Positions 42,291 through 52,263 are shown, counted from the first letter of the stretch. The stretch: 64,000 bases of DNA from Variovorax fucosicus (GCF_030316825.1 NZ_JASZYU010000003.1:620001-684000), one strand, 5' to 3'. A program made the numbers and translations. Notes: a model not told the origin generated them from the sequence alone.

Positions 42291-44222
42291 TCAATAGTCG
42301 ATCGTGATCGAGCCGCCGCCCCCTGCGGTCCGAGATGCGCCTTTGTTGGCTGCCACCGAATACACCGCACCGGTCGGACCAACGCTGCCGCCGCCGCCGC
42401 CACCGCCGTCATCGGACGAGCCACTGCCCCCGCCGCCGCCGCCCCCGTAGCCACCCCCGCCACCGCCGCCCGCCGCGGAAGTGCCGCCCGCGCCGCCATT
42501 GCCTGTACCTGATCCAATACCGCCGACATCGCGTTGGCCACCAGCGCCACCGGCACCGCCGTTGCCATTGCCGCCTGCAGTGCCGGGCGCTCCGCTCCTG
42601 GTGGTGCCTCCGGCTCCGCCTGTACCGCCATTTCCCCCAAGTCCACCAGATGTGTGACCGCCCTTTGAGCCAGCGGCGGTGCCATTGCCTCCGCCGTCGC
42701 CACCGGTGCCGTCCCCACCGATGCCGTAGCCAGATCCGCCGCCGGCACCCGCGATGATCTGGTTCACTGCACCTGCGTTGACACTAGTTGCCCCACCGCC
42801 GCCGCCCGTGTACGTGCCGCCAGCACCGCCGCCGCCAACAAACAGGTTCAACAGGTCGCCGCTGTTGACGATGAGAGTTGTTGTCACCCGCCCTCCATTG
42901 CCCCCTGCGAAGGTGCCACCACCACCGCCAGCGCCGGTTGCCTCGATACGCACGGACGTGACTCCGGCAGGAACCGTCCAAGTAGTAGCGCCTGCAACAC
43001 TGAAAACCGCCTGCTGCTGAATCTGCAGCGTCGCATCCGCGCTCACGGTTCCGACACTGGCGGTGATTGTCGTGCTGCCGATTGCTGCAACGCCCATGGC
43101 CAGGCCGTTTGTGCCCGAAGCATTGCTTATGGTCGCCACAGCGGGCTGGGCAGACGCCCAAGTCGCGGTCAAGGTGATGTCTTGCGTTGACCCGTCCGTG
43201 TACGTCCCGGTGACAGTGAATTGCCGAGTACTACCGCTCAAGACTGTGGCCGTAGCCGGCGTGACAACCATGGAAACCAGCGTCGCCGGGGTGACGTTCA
43301 ATGCAACTGCAGTGGATGTCACCGAGCCAAAGCTGGCAGTGATATTCGTCGAACCTGCGCTAACTGAAGTCGCCACGCCAAGGATATCGACGCTTGCGAC
43401 CGAAGGGGTGCCGGACATCCAGCCCACTTGCGTCGTGAGATCCTGTGTCGTCTGGTTGTTGTACATGCCAACGGCTGAAAACTGTTGTGTGGTGCCAAGC
43501 GCGATGCTGGGAGTCGCAGGGGTCAGCGCGATCGACAGCAGGGTTGCTGCGCTCACGTTCAGCGTCGCGGTGGCGGTTTGCGCCGCCGGACACAGACTTA
43601 CCGCAGCACAGGTCGCCGTCACGGTGACTTTGCCGGGCGCAATGCCTGACGCAATTCCGGATGCACTTAGCGCTGCAACCACAGGACTGGAGGAGGTCCA
43701 GACGATGTCGTTGGTGATGTTCTGCGTGGAATTGTCGGTGAACGTCGCGGTTGCGATGAACGCTGCAGTGGTGCCTACGACGATGTCGGATGTGGCGGGC
43801 GTGATCGAAATGCTGACGACTGTGGCCGCGATCACTTTCACGTTCGCGCTGCCACTTTGGCCGTCAAGACTGGCCTTTATTAAGGCGGTGCCTGGCGCGA
43901 CGCCGCGCGCTGCTGCAGTGGCCTGGTCTACCGTCGCCACCGTTGGAGTGGCTGAAGTCCAGGTGACATGCGACGTGACATCGGCGTGCGTGTTGTCGCT
44001 ATAGATCGCAGTGGCCGCAAGTTGAACCGAAGTGCCTGATGCGATAGTCGAGTTGGCCGGGCTGACCTCCACAGAGCGCAAGGTCGGAGCAGCAGGCAGA
44101 CTGGGGAAGACCGCGGGGATGCCACCGCCCCCACCTCCTCCGCAGGCACTTAGAGAGAAGAGCCCGGCAAGCGCAACGCTTTTTGCGTAGCGCAGAAACT
44201 TGAGACCGAAATTCGTCTGCAT
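42291..44222 (-). CDS. Lipoprotein with Big2 repeats and glycine-rich C-terminus
   Basis: 643 residues from the ATG at 44222. A lipoprotein signal ends LFSLSAC with a Gly run after the lipid-anchored cysteine. About residues 45-430 contain four or more bacterial Ig-like (Big2) repeats with the marks VTPATATVLSGSTRQFTVTGTY, DITLTATWAS and VATI. The region after 430 begins FSVAGATTWTVPAGVTSVRIEATG, a Gly_rich_2-type start, and continues as GGXG-rich sequence to the end. It is exported and could be a surface adhesin. No sortase or autotransporter motif is seen. It lies in the island, on the minus strand. Confidence 0.85.
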   Translation of the reverse strand: MQTNFGLKFLRYAKSVALAGLFSLSACGGGGGGGIPAVFPSLPAAPTLRSVEVSPANSTIASGTSVQLAATAIYSDNTHADVTSHVTWTSATPTVATVDQATAAARGVAPGTALIKASLDGQSGSANVKVIAATVVSISITPATSDIVVGTTAAFIATATFTDNSTQNITNDIVWTSSSPVVAALSASGIASGIAPGKVTVTATCAAVSLCPAAQTATATLNVSAATLLSIALTPATPSIALGTTQQFSAVGMYNNQTTQDLTTQVGWMSGTPSVASVDILGVATSVSAGSTNITASFGSVTSTAVALNVTPATLVSMVVTPATATVLSGSTRQFTVTGTYTDGSTQDITLTATWASAQPAVATISNASGTNGLAMGVAAIGSTTITASVGTVSADATLQIQQQAVFSVAGATTWTVPAGVTSVRIEATGAGGGGGTFAGGNGGRVTTTLIVNSGDLLNLFVGGGGAGGTYTGGGGGATSVNAGAVNQIIAGAGGGSGYGIGGDGTGGDGGGNGTAAGSKGGHTSGGLGGNGGTGGAGGTTRSGAPGTAGGNGNGGAGGAGGQRDVGGIGSGTGNGGAGGTSAAGGGGGGGYGGGGGGGSGSSDDGGGGGGGSVGPTGAVYSVAANKGASRTAGGGGSITIDY

Positions 44223-44581
44223 CGTTTGTCCAATCGTTGTTGTTGTTGTGGCGCAGCTTGGTCTGAGTCGCTTTGCCGACGAAGGTAGACGAGACTGACT
44301 AGGAACTTCGACTTGGCCCATTGTCACAAGATGTATACGCCCCCCACGAAGTCTTTTTCGGGTGTGTCGCGAATAGGGGAATAGTGCCTCGATCGTTGTC
44401 GAAGTGGCCGCGACTTACTCGGCCGATCGAAGGCGCAATGTGGCCAGCGGTAGTGAACAAAATCACGGAGGGCGCGTGTTCTCAACGTCTGTCACAGGAG
44501 CAGATACAACCACCTTGGTCACCGACACGCACCACCAAGACTGCTGGTAGGCCTCGCCCTTGGACTTGAGCCCTCGAAAGT
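44223..44581. other. No gene recognised
   Basis: About 360 bases upstream of the lipoprotein gene. Small frames here show no domain or good ribosome site. The segment presumably carries the lipoprotein promoter. Confidence 0.5.
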
Positions 44582-44792
44582 TCAAGTCCACGCCCCCGCT
44601 TCACCCGGCTCGACATGAAAGAGCGAGGCTCGCATGTCGAGGTGCCGGTCACGTTCGAACAGCAGCATGCCGTCATGTCCACGCATGTAAAAAGTATCAC
44701 CTGGTCTCATCAGGGAGCCGAGGTGCCGAAGACGATAGACCGTGCAAACCTTTGCGCTTCTTGCGCGTGACGCACCAATGACCAACCCATGG

Positions 44793-44821
<29 letters not shown>
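44582..44821 (-). CDS. Small hypothetical protein in the island
   Basis: 79 residues, of which the second half (RPGDTFYMRGHDGMLLFERD) looks protein-like in composition; the first half is less so. No domain is recognised. It overlaps the end of the Abi-like remnant by 29 bases. It may be a remnant or a chance frame. Confidence 0.3.
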
Positions 44822-45618
<797 letters not shown>

Positions 45619-45690
45619 GTTTTGAGATAGGTGTTAAGTGGTGTGGCGCAGCGCTAACCGCTCATTCTGCTCACCCGTCTGGGCCAGTAC

Positions 45691-45975
45691 CTAACGGCAC
45701 CACTGCTGCTCACAAGGAACGCCGTCGTTGTTGCCGTCCATCTTCGTTCCTGGGCAGTTCTTTAAGAAGTAAGTCGCCTCTGCGCAGGATGTCATCTGTG
45801 AGCAGTGCGTGCGCCCGTCGCAGCGGAATGTCTCTGCTGTAGCTGTGTTCGGTTGCGCGGAGGGGCTCCACGCCTTCCGTGGAGTCTTCGAGGTGCTCGC
45901 AGCGCGCTCTTGATAGCGCGAGTAGCCCTGCCACGCCAACACGGCGACTATCGCGATGATGATGACCTGCTTCAT
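45691..45975 (-). CDS. Small membrane/secreted protein with excalibur-like domain
   Basis: 94 residues. An N-terminal hydrophobic segment (VIIIAIVAVLAWQGY) could be a signal anchor. Residues about 52-94 (CDGRTHCSQMTSCAEATYFLKNC...DGNNDGVPCEQQWC) have the cysteine pattern and DxDxDG-like calcium loop of excalibur domains. It lies 10 bases after the 136-residue gene on the same strand. Function is unknown; the domain is usually extracellular. Confidence 0.8.
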   Translation of the reverse strand: MKQVIIIAIVAVLAWQGYSRYQERAASTSKTPRKAWSPSAQPNTATAETFRCDGRTHCSQMTSCAEATYFLKNCPGTKMDGNNDGVPCEQQWCR

Positions 45976-45985
45976 GTGGAAGTCT

Positions 45986-46396
45986 CTACTGAGAGGCGCA
46001 GCGATTCTGTGAAAGCTCGGCCCGAAGACCTCGCATCCGCTGCTGGTCCGGATTGATCACCTCTGGCGGCTGCCACTGCCAGTTGGTGTAGCGGCTCTCG
46101 ATCTGATGACGCTCCGCGTTGAGTTGCCCGCAACGTTGCACACGCTGAACCTCTCCGACGTTTGGGGCTTGAGCGACCTGTGCTCGGGCTGCCCTGCCCC
46201 GCTCTGCCTGCTGTACCTGCTGATCCCAAGGGATGCCGTCCGCAACACTTTCCATCCGATCGATCAAAGCGTTGTGCTTGGAGCAATGAGCGCTCGCCCA
46301 AAAAGTCGAGCCGTTGTAGGCCTTGCATAGGTAGATCGTCCCGGCATGGGCGGCACCCGCCACCAGGGCCAACAAGATGATCAGCAAGGCTTTCAT
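45986..46396 (-). CDS. Secreted protein of unknown function
   Basis: 136 residues with a clear signal peptide (MKALLIILLALVAGAAHA). The mature part starts GTIYLCKAYNGSTFWASAHC, similar to DUF4124-like starts, with paired cysteines, then a long helical Gln/Arg-rich segment. It may be co-transcribed with the excalibur protein. No named family is certain. Confidence 0.75.
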   Translation of the reverse strand: MKALLIILLALVAGAAHAGTIYLCKAYNGSTFWASAHCSKHNALIDRMESVADGIPWDQQVQQAERGRAARAQVAQAPNVGEVQRVQRCGQLNAERHQIESRYTNWQWQPPEVINPDQQRMRGLRAELSQNRCASQ

Positions 46397-46543
46397 CTGC
46401 TCAGTTTAGAGGGTCTGGTGACATTTAGTCACATTCAGTACGCTGAACCGGCACTAGTTGGCAGCGGACGGGTGGATACCCCTAGCTCGACGGGGCGGCG
46501 CCCTCTGAAACTGGCTCGGCCCGATATGGGCGAGGAGAAAAAC

Positions 46544-46822
46544 ATGAAGAAGATCGTTTTCATAGCACTTGCACTGCTGAGTGCATCGACATTCGCGCAA
46601 GACCACTATCGCAATGGCTACGTCAACAAAAACGGCACCTACGTTGCGCCGAGCCATGCGACCAATCCGAACAACACAAAGACGGACAACTACAGCTCGC
46701 AGGGCAACGTCAACCCGTACACCGGCCACGTTGGCACCGTTGATCCATACCGGCAACCCAGCTACCAGGCGCCTCAGCAACGCTGTGGCACCAACCGAAA
46801 CGGGCAATACGTCTGCAACTGA
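46544..46822 (+). CDS. Small secreted YXNKNGTYV-type protein
   Basis: 92 residues from the ATG at 46544 with GAGGAG just upstream. Signal peptide MKKIVFIALALLSASTFA, then a Tyr/Asn/Pro-rich mature part (YRNGYVNKNGTYVAPSHATN, GNVNPYTGHVGTVDPY) with one cysteine pair at the end. Similar proteins are common in proteobacterial accessory regions, but no function is known to me. Confidence 0.8.
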   Translation: MKKIVFIALALLSASTFAQDHYRNGYVNKNGTYVAPSHATNPNNTKTDNYSSQGNVNPYTGHVGTVDPYRQPSYQAPQQRCGTNRNGQYVCN

Positions 46823-46887
46823 ACCAACCGGGAGGGGCATCGGCAGGGCCACGTTTCAGGCGGGGCGCCTCATTGGAAGGAAAGTAC

Positions 46888-47271
46888 ATGACGACCGACA
46901 CAAGTTCCGGCGGGTTCCAGGGGCGGGCATTCGCGCGAGTAGCTGGAGGGGCAAGTTGCCTTGTGCTCACTGTTCTCTGCCATGCCCAGACTCCTGCAGT
47001 GCTTCTTGAGGCATGCAACGCGATGGAGCCAGCCAGCAGACGCCTGGAATGCCTCAAGGCTGCCTCCGGCGCGCGGCGTGAGCCCACTGCAGGGCATGCA
47101 GGCACGCCCCCTCAACAGGCTATGGATCGGACGACCTCTCAAGCGCTCTCCGCATATCAGGCTACAAAGCCAACACCGCGCTCCAATGGTGGGCAGATTT
47201 GTTACACCGGCCCTCGAGGAGGCACATACACAATCACCGCGAGCGGGCGGAAGAACTACAGCGGGTGCTGA
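46888..47271 (+). CDS. Secreted protein with GPRGGTYTI terminal motif
   Basis: 127 residues from the ATG at 46888, preceded by GGAAGGAAA. A hydrophobic segment near residues 15-33 (GGASCLVLTVLCHAQ) could be a signal peptide. The mature part has LLEACNAMEPASRRLECLKAAS and ends ICYTGPRGGTYTITASGRKN, with Cys at the end. The terminal motif recurs in small bacterial proteins of unknown role. It may pair with the preceding secreted protein. Confidence 0.7.
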   Translation: MTTDTSSGGFQGRAFARVAGGASCLVLTVLCHAQTPAVLLEACNAMEPASRRLECLKAASGARREPTAGHAGTPPQQAMDRTTSQALSAYQATKPTPRSNGGQICYTGPRGGTYTITASGRKNYSGC

Positions 47272-47616
47272 AAGACACGATGAATGCAAAGCGCCTATGT
47301 ATGTCGTTCATGGCCCTCGCACTGGCGAATCGTTTGCCGTTCAGATCAACAACGACTCGCGCGGGTCGACGAAACTACTGAGCTGCAAAGTCCTGAAGGC
47401 TGTTGCTGGGGTGTCATGCTTCAAGAAATTCTGATCGGTAGCGCCTCCGGTGTCGCGCCACGCAATCATGAGATTCCCGGCGCGCTGCCCTCGTCATGAG
47501 CTTGGCGCACTCTGACAAGTTGCACGGCCAGACCCATGCGGCTACCTCCAGGACGTCCTCGAGAGGCTGCCACCGCATCCCAGCAATCGCATGGACGAGC
47601 TGGTCGCGAATGCCAA
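47272..47616. other. No gene recognised
   Basis: 345 bases between the last island gene and the right repeat. Short frames (for instance from 47281) start with a signal-like stretch but lose it in another frame, which suggests broken remnants. Nothing else is recognised. Confidence 0.5.
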
Positions 47617-47661
47617 AAGAAAAAGCCTGCTACCGATGAAGTAGCAGGCTTTTCTTTTGGC
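47612..47661 (-). terminator. Rho-independent terminator of tRNA-Asn
   Basis: Almost perfect inverted repeat GCCAAAAG...GCCTGCTAC, loop, GTAGCAGGC...CTTTTGGC, with T-runs on both strands. It stands 15 bases after the tRNA 3' end and is duplicated at the left end of the island. Confidence 0.85.
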
Positions 47662-47698
47662 TTTGTGGGCCATGTCTGGCTCCTCGACCTGGGCTCGA
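47620..47698. repeat. Right direct repeat of the tRNA-Asn island (att-like)
   Basis: Pairs with 41491-41568. It includes the terminator hairpin, TTTGTGGGCCATGTCTGGC and the 3' end of tRNA-Asn (up to CGACCTGGGCTCGA). This copy is intact within the tRNA gene. Confidence 0.85.
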
Positions 47699-47752
47699 AC
47701 CAGGGACCTACGGATTAACAGTCCGGCGCTCTACCAACTGAGCTATCGAGGA
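47677..47752 (-). tRNA. tRNA-Asn (GTT)
   Basis: 76 nt with encoded CCA. Read on the minus strand, the acceptor TCCTCGA pairs with TCGAGGA, the D arm has AGCTCAGTTGGTAGAGC, the anticodon loop is CTGTTAA (anticodon GTT) and the T arm has GGTTCGAGCCC. A target for tyrosine-recombinase integration; the island lies at its 3' side. Confidence 0.97.
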
Positions 47753-47802
47753 ATATGTGAAGCCTCAAATTATAGCGTGGTTTTTGGCGCCCGTTCCAGC
47801 CC

Positions 47803-48573
47803 TCACAACAACGCGCGAACTTCGCGTGCGGCCTCGAACAGCAGCGGCAGCAGATCGCGCTCCAGTTGCTGCACCGGCCGCGGCCCGCCTGACAGCACGA
47901 CGTTGAGTGCGGCCACCGTCCGGCCCTGCATGTTGCGCAGCGGCACAGCCAGTGCCTGCACGCCGAGCTCGTGTTCTTCGGTGGCGATGCAGTAGTCGTC
48001 GGCCCGAACCTGCGCGATGCGTTGGCGCAGGGCCTTCGCCTGCGTGAGGGTGTGCGGCGTGAGTCGCGGCAACAAGCGCCCCTTGAGCCATGTATTGAGT
48101 TCGGCCGCGCTCAGCGCGGCGAGCAGCACGCGGCCGGTCGACGTGGCGTGCGCGGGCAGGCGCGCGCCGAGGTGTAGGCCGTAGGCCAGCACACGCGTGG
48201 GCGCGCCGTAGCTTCCGCTGCGCGCAATGATCACCACCTCCTCGCCGTCGAGCACCACGGCGGAGAACGACTCCTGCGTCTGTGCGGCCAGGCGGTTCAG
48301 CGTGGGCTGCAATGCACGCGGCAGGCGCGACGATGCGAGGTAGCTGCCCGAGAAGCGCAGCACCTTCGGCGCCATCCAGAAATAGCTGCCGTCGGTCTCC
48401 AGGTAGCCCAGGTGCGCGAGCGTGAGCAGGTGCCGGCGCGCGGCTGCGCGCGTGAGGCCGGCGCGCTCCGCCGCCAGCGTTGCATTGAGGCGCTGGCGCT
48501 CGGTGTCGAAGCTTTCGAGCACGGCCATGCCTTTGGCGATGCCTTCGATGAAGTCGGGTTTGGCGATGGTCAT
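47803..48573 (-). CDS. IclR family regulator, probably of pobA
   Basis: 256 residues from the ATG at 48573 (an upstream in-frame ATG would add 20 unlikely residues). N-terminal winged helix (GIAKGMAVLESFDTERQRLN, AERAGLTRAAARRHLLTLAHLGYL), then the IclR effector domain (STGRVLLAALSAAEL, ATEEHELGVQALAVPLRN). It resembles PcaR/PobR-type activators. It is divergent from pobA with 128 bases between, which should hold the operators. The effector is probably 4-hydroxybenzoate or a later intermediate; this is inference. Confidence 0.9.
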   Translation of the reverse strand: MTIAKPDFIEGIAKGMAVLESFDTERQRLNATLAAERAGLTRAAARRHLLTLAHLGYLETDGSYFWMAPKVLRFSGSYLASSRLPRALQPTLNRLAAQTQESFSAVVLDGEEVVIIARSGSYGAPTRVLAYGLHLGARLPAHATSTGRVLLAALSAAELNTWLKGRLLPRLTPHTLTQAKALRQRIAQVRADDYCIATEEHELGVQALAVPLRNMQGRTVAALNVVLSGGPRPVQQLERDLLPLLFEAAREVRALL

Positions 48574-48701
48574 GGGAATGCTGAGGCAGACATGCTGCGC
48601 GATCATCGCGCAAGTGCTTCCATGATCGCACAATGCCGCGACTGTGCACCTTCCATGCTGCAGGCAGGCCGCCTACGCTCGTGGCTCACCAGGAGACATC
48701 C

Positions 48702-49883
48702 GTGAGAACACAAGTCGTCATCGTCGGCGGGGGCCCTTCCGGCCTGCTGCTCGGCCAGTTGCTGCACTGCGCAGGCATCGAAAACATCGTCGTCGAACGC
48801 CAGAGCGGCGACTATGTGCTGGGCCGCATCCGCGCCGGCGTGCTCGAGCAGGTAACGATGGATCTGCTCAAGCAGGCCGGCGTCGACAAGCGTGCCCGGG
48901 CCGAAGGGCTGCCGCACGACGGCATCGAGCTGCTGTTCAAGGGCGCGCGCCATCGCATCGACCTGAACGGACTCACCGGCGGCAAGCAGGTGACCGTCTA
49001 CGGCCAGACCGAGGTGACGCACGACCTGATGGACGCACGCGCGGCGGCCGGCCTCACGACCATCTACAACGCCGCGCCGGTCAGCCTGCACGATTTCGAC
49101 ACGGCAAGCCCGCGCGTGCGCTACCAGAAGGACGGCGCCACCCACGAGATCGCCTGCGACTTCATCGCCGGCTGCGACGGCTACCACGGCATCAGCCGCG
49201 CGAGCGTGCCGGCCGATGCGCTGCACCTCTATGAAAAGGTCTACCCGTTCGGCTGGCTCGGCGTGCTGGCCGATGTGCCGCCGCTGTCGCACGAACTCAT
49301 TTATGCCAACACGCCGCGTGGCTTTGCCCTGTGCAGCATGCGCAGCGCAACGCGCAGCCGCTACTACGTCCAGGTGGGAACCGAAGAGCGTGTCGAGAAC
49401 TGGAGTGACGACGCGTTCTGGAACGAATTGCGCAACCGCCTCGACCCCGAAGCGCGCGAGCATCTCGTCACCGGCCCTTCGCTCGAGAAAAGCATCGCGC
49501 CGCTGCGCAGCTTCGTGGCCGAGCCGATGCGCTTCGGCAGCTTGCTGCTGGCCGGCGACGCCGCCCACATCGTGCCGCCGACCGGTGCCAAGGGGCTCAA
49601 CCTGGCAACGGCCGACGTCGGCTACCTGTCGCGGGCACTCGAAATCTTCTACCGCGAGCACAGCGCGTCGGCGCTCGACCGCTATTCGGAGCTGTGCCTG
49701 CGCCGGGTGTGGAAGGCCGAGCGCTTCTCGTGGTGGTTCACTTCGCTGATGCACCGCTTTCCGGACAACGGCGAGTTTGGCCAGAAGATTCAGGAAGCCG
49801 AGCTCGACTACCTTGTGAACTCGCGCGCCGCTTCCACTTCGCTGGCCGAGAACTACGTTGGGCTGCCGCTCGAATCGTTCTGA
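48702..49883 (+). CDS. pobA: 4-hydroxybenzoate 3-monooxygenase
   Basis: 393 residues from GTG at 48702 with AGGAG at 48691-48695; the usual enzyme is 394. Converts 4-hydroxybenzoate to protocatechuate with NADPH, FAD and oxygen. GGGPSGLLLGQLL is the FAD-binding start, GCDGYHG the DG motif and LAGDAAHIVPPTGAKGLNLA the GD motif. Genes for protocatechuate ring cleavage are not in the window. Confidence 0.95.
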   Translation: MRTQVVIVGGGPSGLLLGQLLHCAGIENIVVERQSGDYVLGRIRAGVLEQVTMDLLKQAGVDKRARAEGLPHDGIELLFKGARHRIDLNGLTGGKQVTVYGQTEVTHDLMDARAAAGLTTIYNAAPVSLHDFDTASPRVRYQKDGATHEIACDFIAGCDGYHGISRASVPADALHLYEKVYPFGWLGVLADVPPLSHELIYANTPRGFALCSMRSATRSRYYVQVGTEERVENWSDDAFWNELRNRLDPEAREHLVTGPSLEKSIAPLRSFVAEPMRFGSLLLAGDAAHIVPPTGAKGLNLATADVGYLSRALEIFYREHSASALDRYSELCLRRVWKAERFSWWFTSLMHRFPDNGEFGQKIQEAELDYLVNSRAASTSLAENYVGLPLESF

Positions 49884-49945
49884 ACAGGGCCGCCCGCCGA
49901 TGCCGGGCGCAGCAGTGCAGACGCAAACGCGTGTATACCTGCAGC

Positions 49946-50698
49946 ATGCAAATCCCCTGGCTCGCCGCTGGCGAACCCCTTCCTGACGCAGCCTCCGCCT
50001 GGGGGCCCGATGCGCCGGTGCCCGGCCTGCTGGCGGCGGGCGGCGAACTCAGCGTCGAGCGCTTGCTGGAAGCCTATGGCAACGCGATCTTTCCCTGGTT
50101 CAGCGACAACCAGCCGATTCTCTGGTGGAGCCCCGACCCACGCATGGTGCTCGACGTGGCGCGCTTTCGGCTGCACCGCTCGCTGCGCAAGACGCTCGAG
50201 CATTTCCGCCAGGCCGCCGGCTGCGAGCTGCGCTTCGACCACGACTTCGAAGCCGTGATCCGGGCCTGTGCCGCGGCACCGCGCGCCGGCCAGTCGGGCA
50301 CCTGGATCGTGCCGGAAATGGTCGATGCCTACATCGCGCTGCACCAAGCCGGCCATGCGCACAGCGTCGAGACCTGGATCGACGGCAAGATGGCGGGCGG
50401 TTTGTACTGCGTCTCGATCGGCCGCGCAGTGTTTGGCGAATCGATGTTCACGCGGCGGCCCGACGCGTCCAAGATCGCGCTGGCCGGGCTGGTGAGCTTC
50501 TGCCGGCACCACGGGATGCCGATGATCGACTGCCAGCAGAACACCGCCCATCTGGCCAGCCTCGGCGCGCAGGAAATGCGGCGCGCGGACTTCGTGGCGC
50601 ACGTGACACGCGCCCGCGCACAACCCGGCCCCGCATGGCAATTCGCGCCCGTATACTGGGCCGAACTCCTGTCCGCGCGAACCTCCGAACCGACGTGA
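49946..50698 (+). CDS. aat: Leucyl/phenylalanyl-tRNA-protein transferase
   Basis: 250 residues from the ATG at 49946. Adds Leu or Phe to proteins with N-terminal Arg or Lys, marking them for ClpS-ClpAP. GLLAAGGELSVERLLEAYGNAIFPWF and WWSPDPRMVL are the family's signature, with GGLYCVSIGRAVFGESMF in the core. The stop overlaps the start of bpt (GTGA at 50695-50698). Confidence 0.97.
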   Translation: MQIPWLAAGEPLPDAASAWGPDAPVPGLLAAGGELSVERLLEAYGNAIFPWFSDNQPILWWSPDPRMVLDVARFRLHRSLRKTLEHFRQAAGCELRFDHDFEAVIRACAAAPRAGQSGTWIVPEMVDAYIALHQAGHAHSVETWIDGKMAGGLYCVSIGRAVFGESMFTRRPDASKIALAGLVSFCRHHGMPMIDCQQNTAHLASLGAQEMRRADFVAHVTRARAQPGPAWQFAPVYWAELLSARTSEPT

Positions 50699-51444
50699 CG
50701 CACCTCAAGGATCTCCCGCTCCACACGCTGCAGTTCTATGCAACGGCGCCCTACCCGTGCAGCTACCTGCCGGATCGGCAGGCGCGCTCCCAGGTCGCGA
50801 CGCCGAGCCACCTGATTCACAACGACGCGTACTCCGACCTGGTGCTGGCCGGCTTCCGGCGCAGCGGCATGTTCACCTACCGCCCCTACTGCGACGGCTG
50901 CCACGCCTGCGTGCCGCTGCGGGTGCGGGTCGACGAGTTCGTGCCGACGCGAAGCCAGCGCCGGGCGATGGCCAAACATGGCAACCTGCAGGCGCGCGTG
51001 CTCAAGCTGTGCTTCGTGCCCGAGCATTACCAGCTCTATCTGCGCTACCAGAACGGCCGGCACGCAGGCGGCGGGATGGATCACGACAGCATCGACCAGT
51101 ACACGCAGTTCCTGCTGCAAAGCCGGGTCAATTCGCGCCTCGTCGAGTTTCGCGAGACGCTGCCGGACGGCAGTCCGGGTGCGCTCAAGATGGTGTCGAT
51201 CCTGGATGTGCTGAACGACGGGCTGTCGGCCGTCTACACGTTCTACGAACCCGATGCAGGCGCCGGCTATGGCAACTATGGCGTGCTGTGGCAGATCGCG
51301 CAGGCGCGCACGCTGGGGCTGCCGCATGTCTACCTTGGCTACTGGATCAAAGGCAGCGCCAAGATGAACTACAAGGCGCGTTACACGCCGCATGAAGTAC
51401 TCGTCGACGGGCGCTGGCAAGCGCACAACGATTTCACAACGTAA
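50695..51444 (+). CDS. bpt: Leucyl-tRNA-protein transferase for Asp/Glu N-termini (Bpt/ATE type)
   Basis: 249 residues from GTG at 50695. Adds Leu to N-terminal Asp or Glu in bacteria, an R-transferase homologue. YPCSYLPDRQARSQ (residues about 20-33), FRRSGMFTYRPYCDGCHACVPLRV with CxxC, and YLGYWIKGSAKMNYKARY are family marks. Together with aat the N-degron input is complete in one operon. Confidence 0.93.
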   Translation: MTHLKDLPLHTLQFYATAPYPCSYLPDRQARSQVATPSHLIHNDAYSDLVLAGFRRSGMFTYRPYCDGCHACVPLRVRVDEFVPTRSQRRAMAKHGNLQARVLKLCFVPEHYQLYLRYQNGRHAGGGMDHDSIDQYTQFLLQSRVNSRLVEFRETLPDGSPGALKMVSILDVLNDGLSAVYTFYEPDAGAGYGNYGVLWQIAQARTLGLPHVYLGYWIKGSAKMNYKARYTPHEVLVDGRWQAHNDFTT

Positions 51445-51474
51445 AATGGCAGGTGCTCAACTCGCCTGCCGTCC

Positions 51475-52263
51475 ATGAGAAAACCCCAATCCGACGTTCC
51501 TGCGACGCCTGTCATCCAGGTGATCGAACGCATGTTTTCGCTGATCGACGTGCTGGCCTCGCGCGAGGAGGCGATTTCGCTCAAGGAAATCAGCGAGAAG
51601 ACGGGGTTGCACCCGTCGACCACGCACCGCATCCTGAACGATCTGGCCGTTGGCCGTTTCGTCGACCGCCCCGAGGCCGGCAGCTACCGGCTTGGCATGC
51701 GGCTGCTCGAACTGGGCAATCTGGTCAAGGGCCGGCTGAACGTGCGCGACGCGGCGCTCACGCCGATGCGCGAGCTGCACAAGCTCACGCAGCAGCCGGT
51801 CAACCTCAGCATGCGGCAAGGCGACGAAATCGTCTACATCGAGCGCGCCTACAGCGAGCGCTCCGGCATGCAGGTGGTACGGGCCATCGGCGGGCGGGCA
51901 CCGCTGCACCTCACCTCCACCGGCAAGCTTTTCCTCGCGGCCGACGACCCGCAGCGCGTGCGCAGCTATGCCACGCGCACCGGGCTGGCCGGCCATACGC
52001 GCAACAGTATCACGCAGTTGCCGGCACTGGAGCGCGAGTTGTCCAAGGCGCGCCAGTACGGCATCGCACGCGACAACGAAGAACTGGAACTGGGCGTGCG
52101 CTGCATGGCCGCCGGCATTTACGACGACCAGGGCAAGCTGATTGCAGGGTTGTCGATTTCGGCGCCAGCAGACCGGCTGGACGATGGCTGGCTGCCGAAG
52201 CTTCAGGCCACGGCCAACGAGATTTCAGGCGCGCTCGGCCACCACACCAACGCGCCAGCCTGA
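51475..52263 (+). CDS. IclR family transcriptional regulator
   Basis: 262 residues. Winged helix at residues about 15-80 (IQVIERMFSLIDVLASREEAISLKEIS, HPSTTHRILNDLAVGRFVD) and effector domain at 90-260 (STGKLFLAADDPQ, EELELGVRCMAAGIYDD). It follows bpt by 30 bases, so it may be in the same unit. There is no divergent target; effector and target unknown. Confidence 0.92.
   Translation: MRKPQSDVPATPVIQVIERMFSLIDVLASREEAISLKEISEKTGLHPSTTHRILNDLAVGRFVDRPEAGSYRLGMRLLELGNLVKGRLNVRDAALTPMRELHKLTQQPVNLSMRQGDEIVYIERAYSERSGMQVVRAIGGRAPLHLTSTGKLFLAADDPQRVRSYATRTGLAGHTRNSITQLPALERELSKARQYGIARDNEELELGVRCMAAGIYDDQGKLIAGLSISAPADRLDDGWLPKLQATANEISGALGHHTNAPA

Noticed and set aside
42400..42900. Dense GCC/GGC-rich short repeats that look like a repeat array
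   Set aside because: They encode the glycine-rich end of the lipoprotein; no spacer-repeat structure of a CRISPR array exists here or elsewhere in the window.
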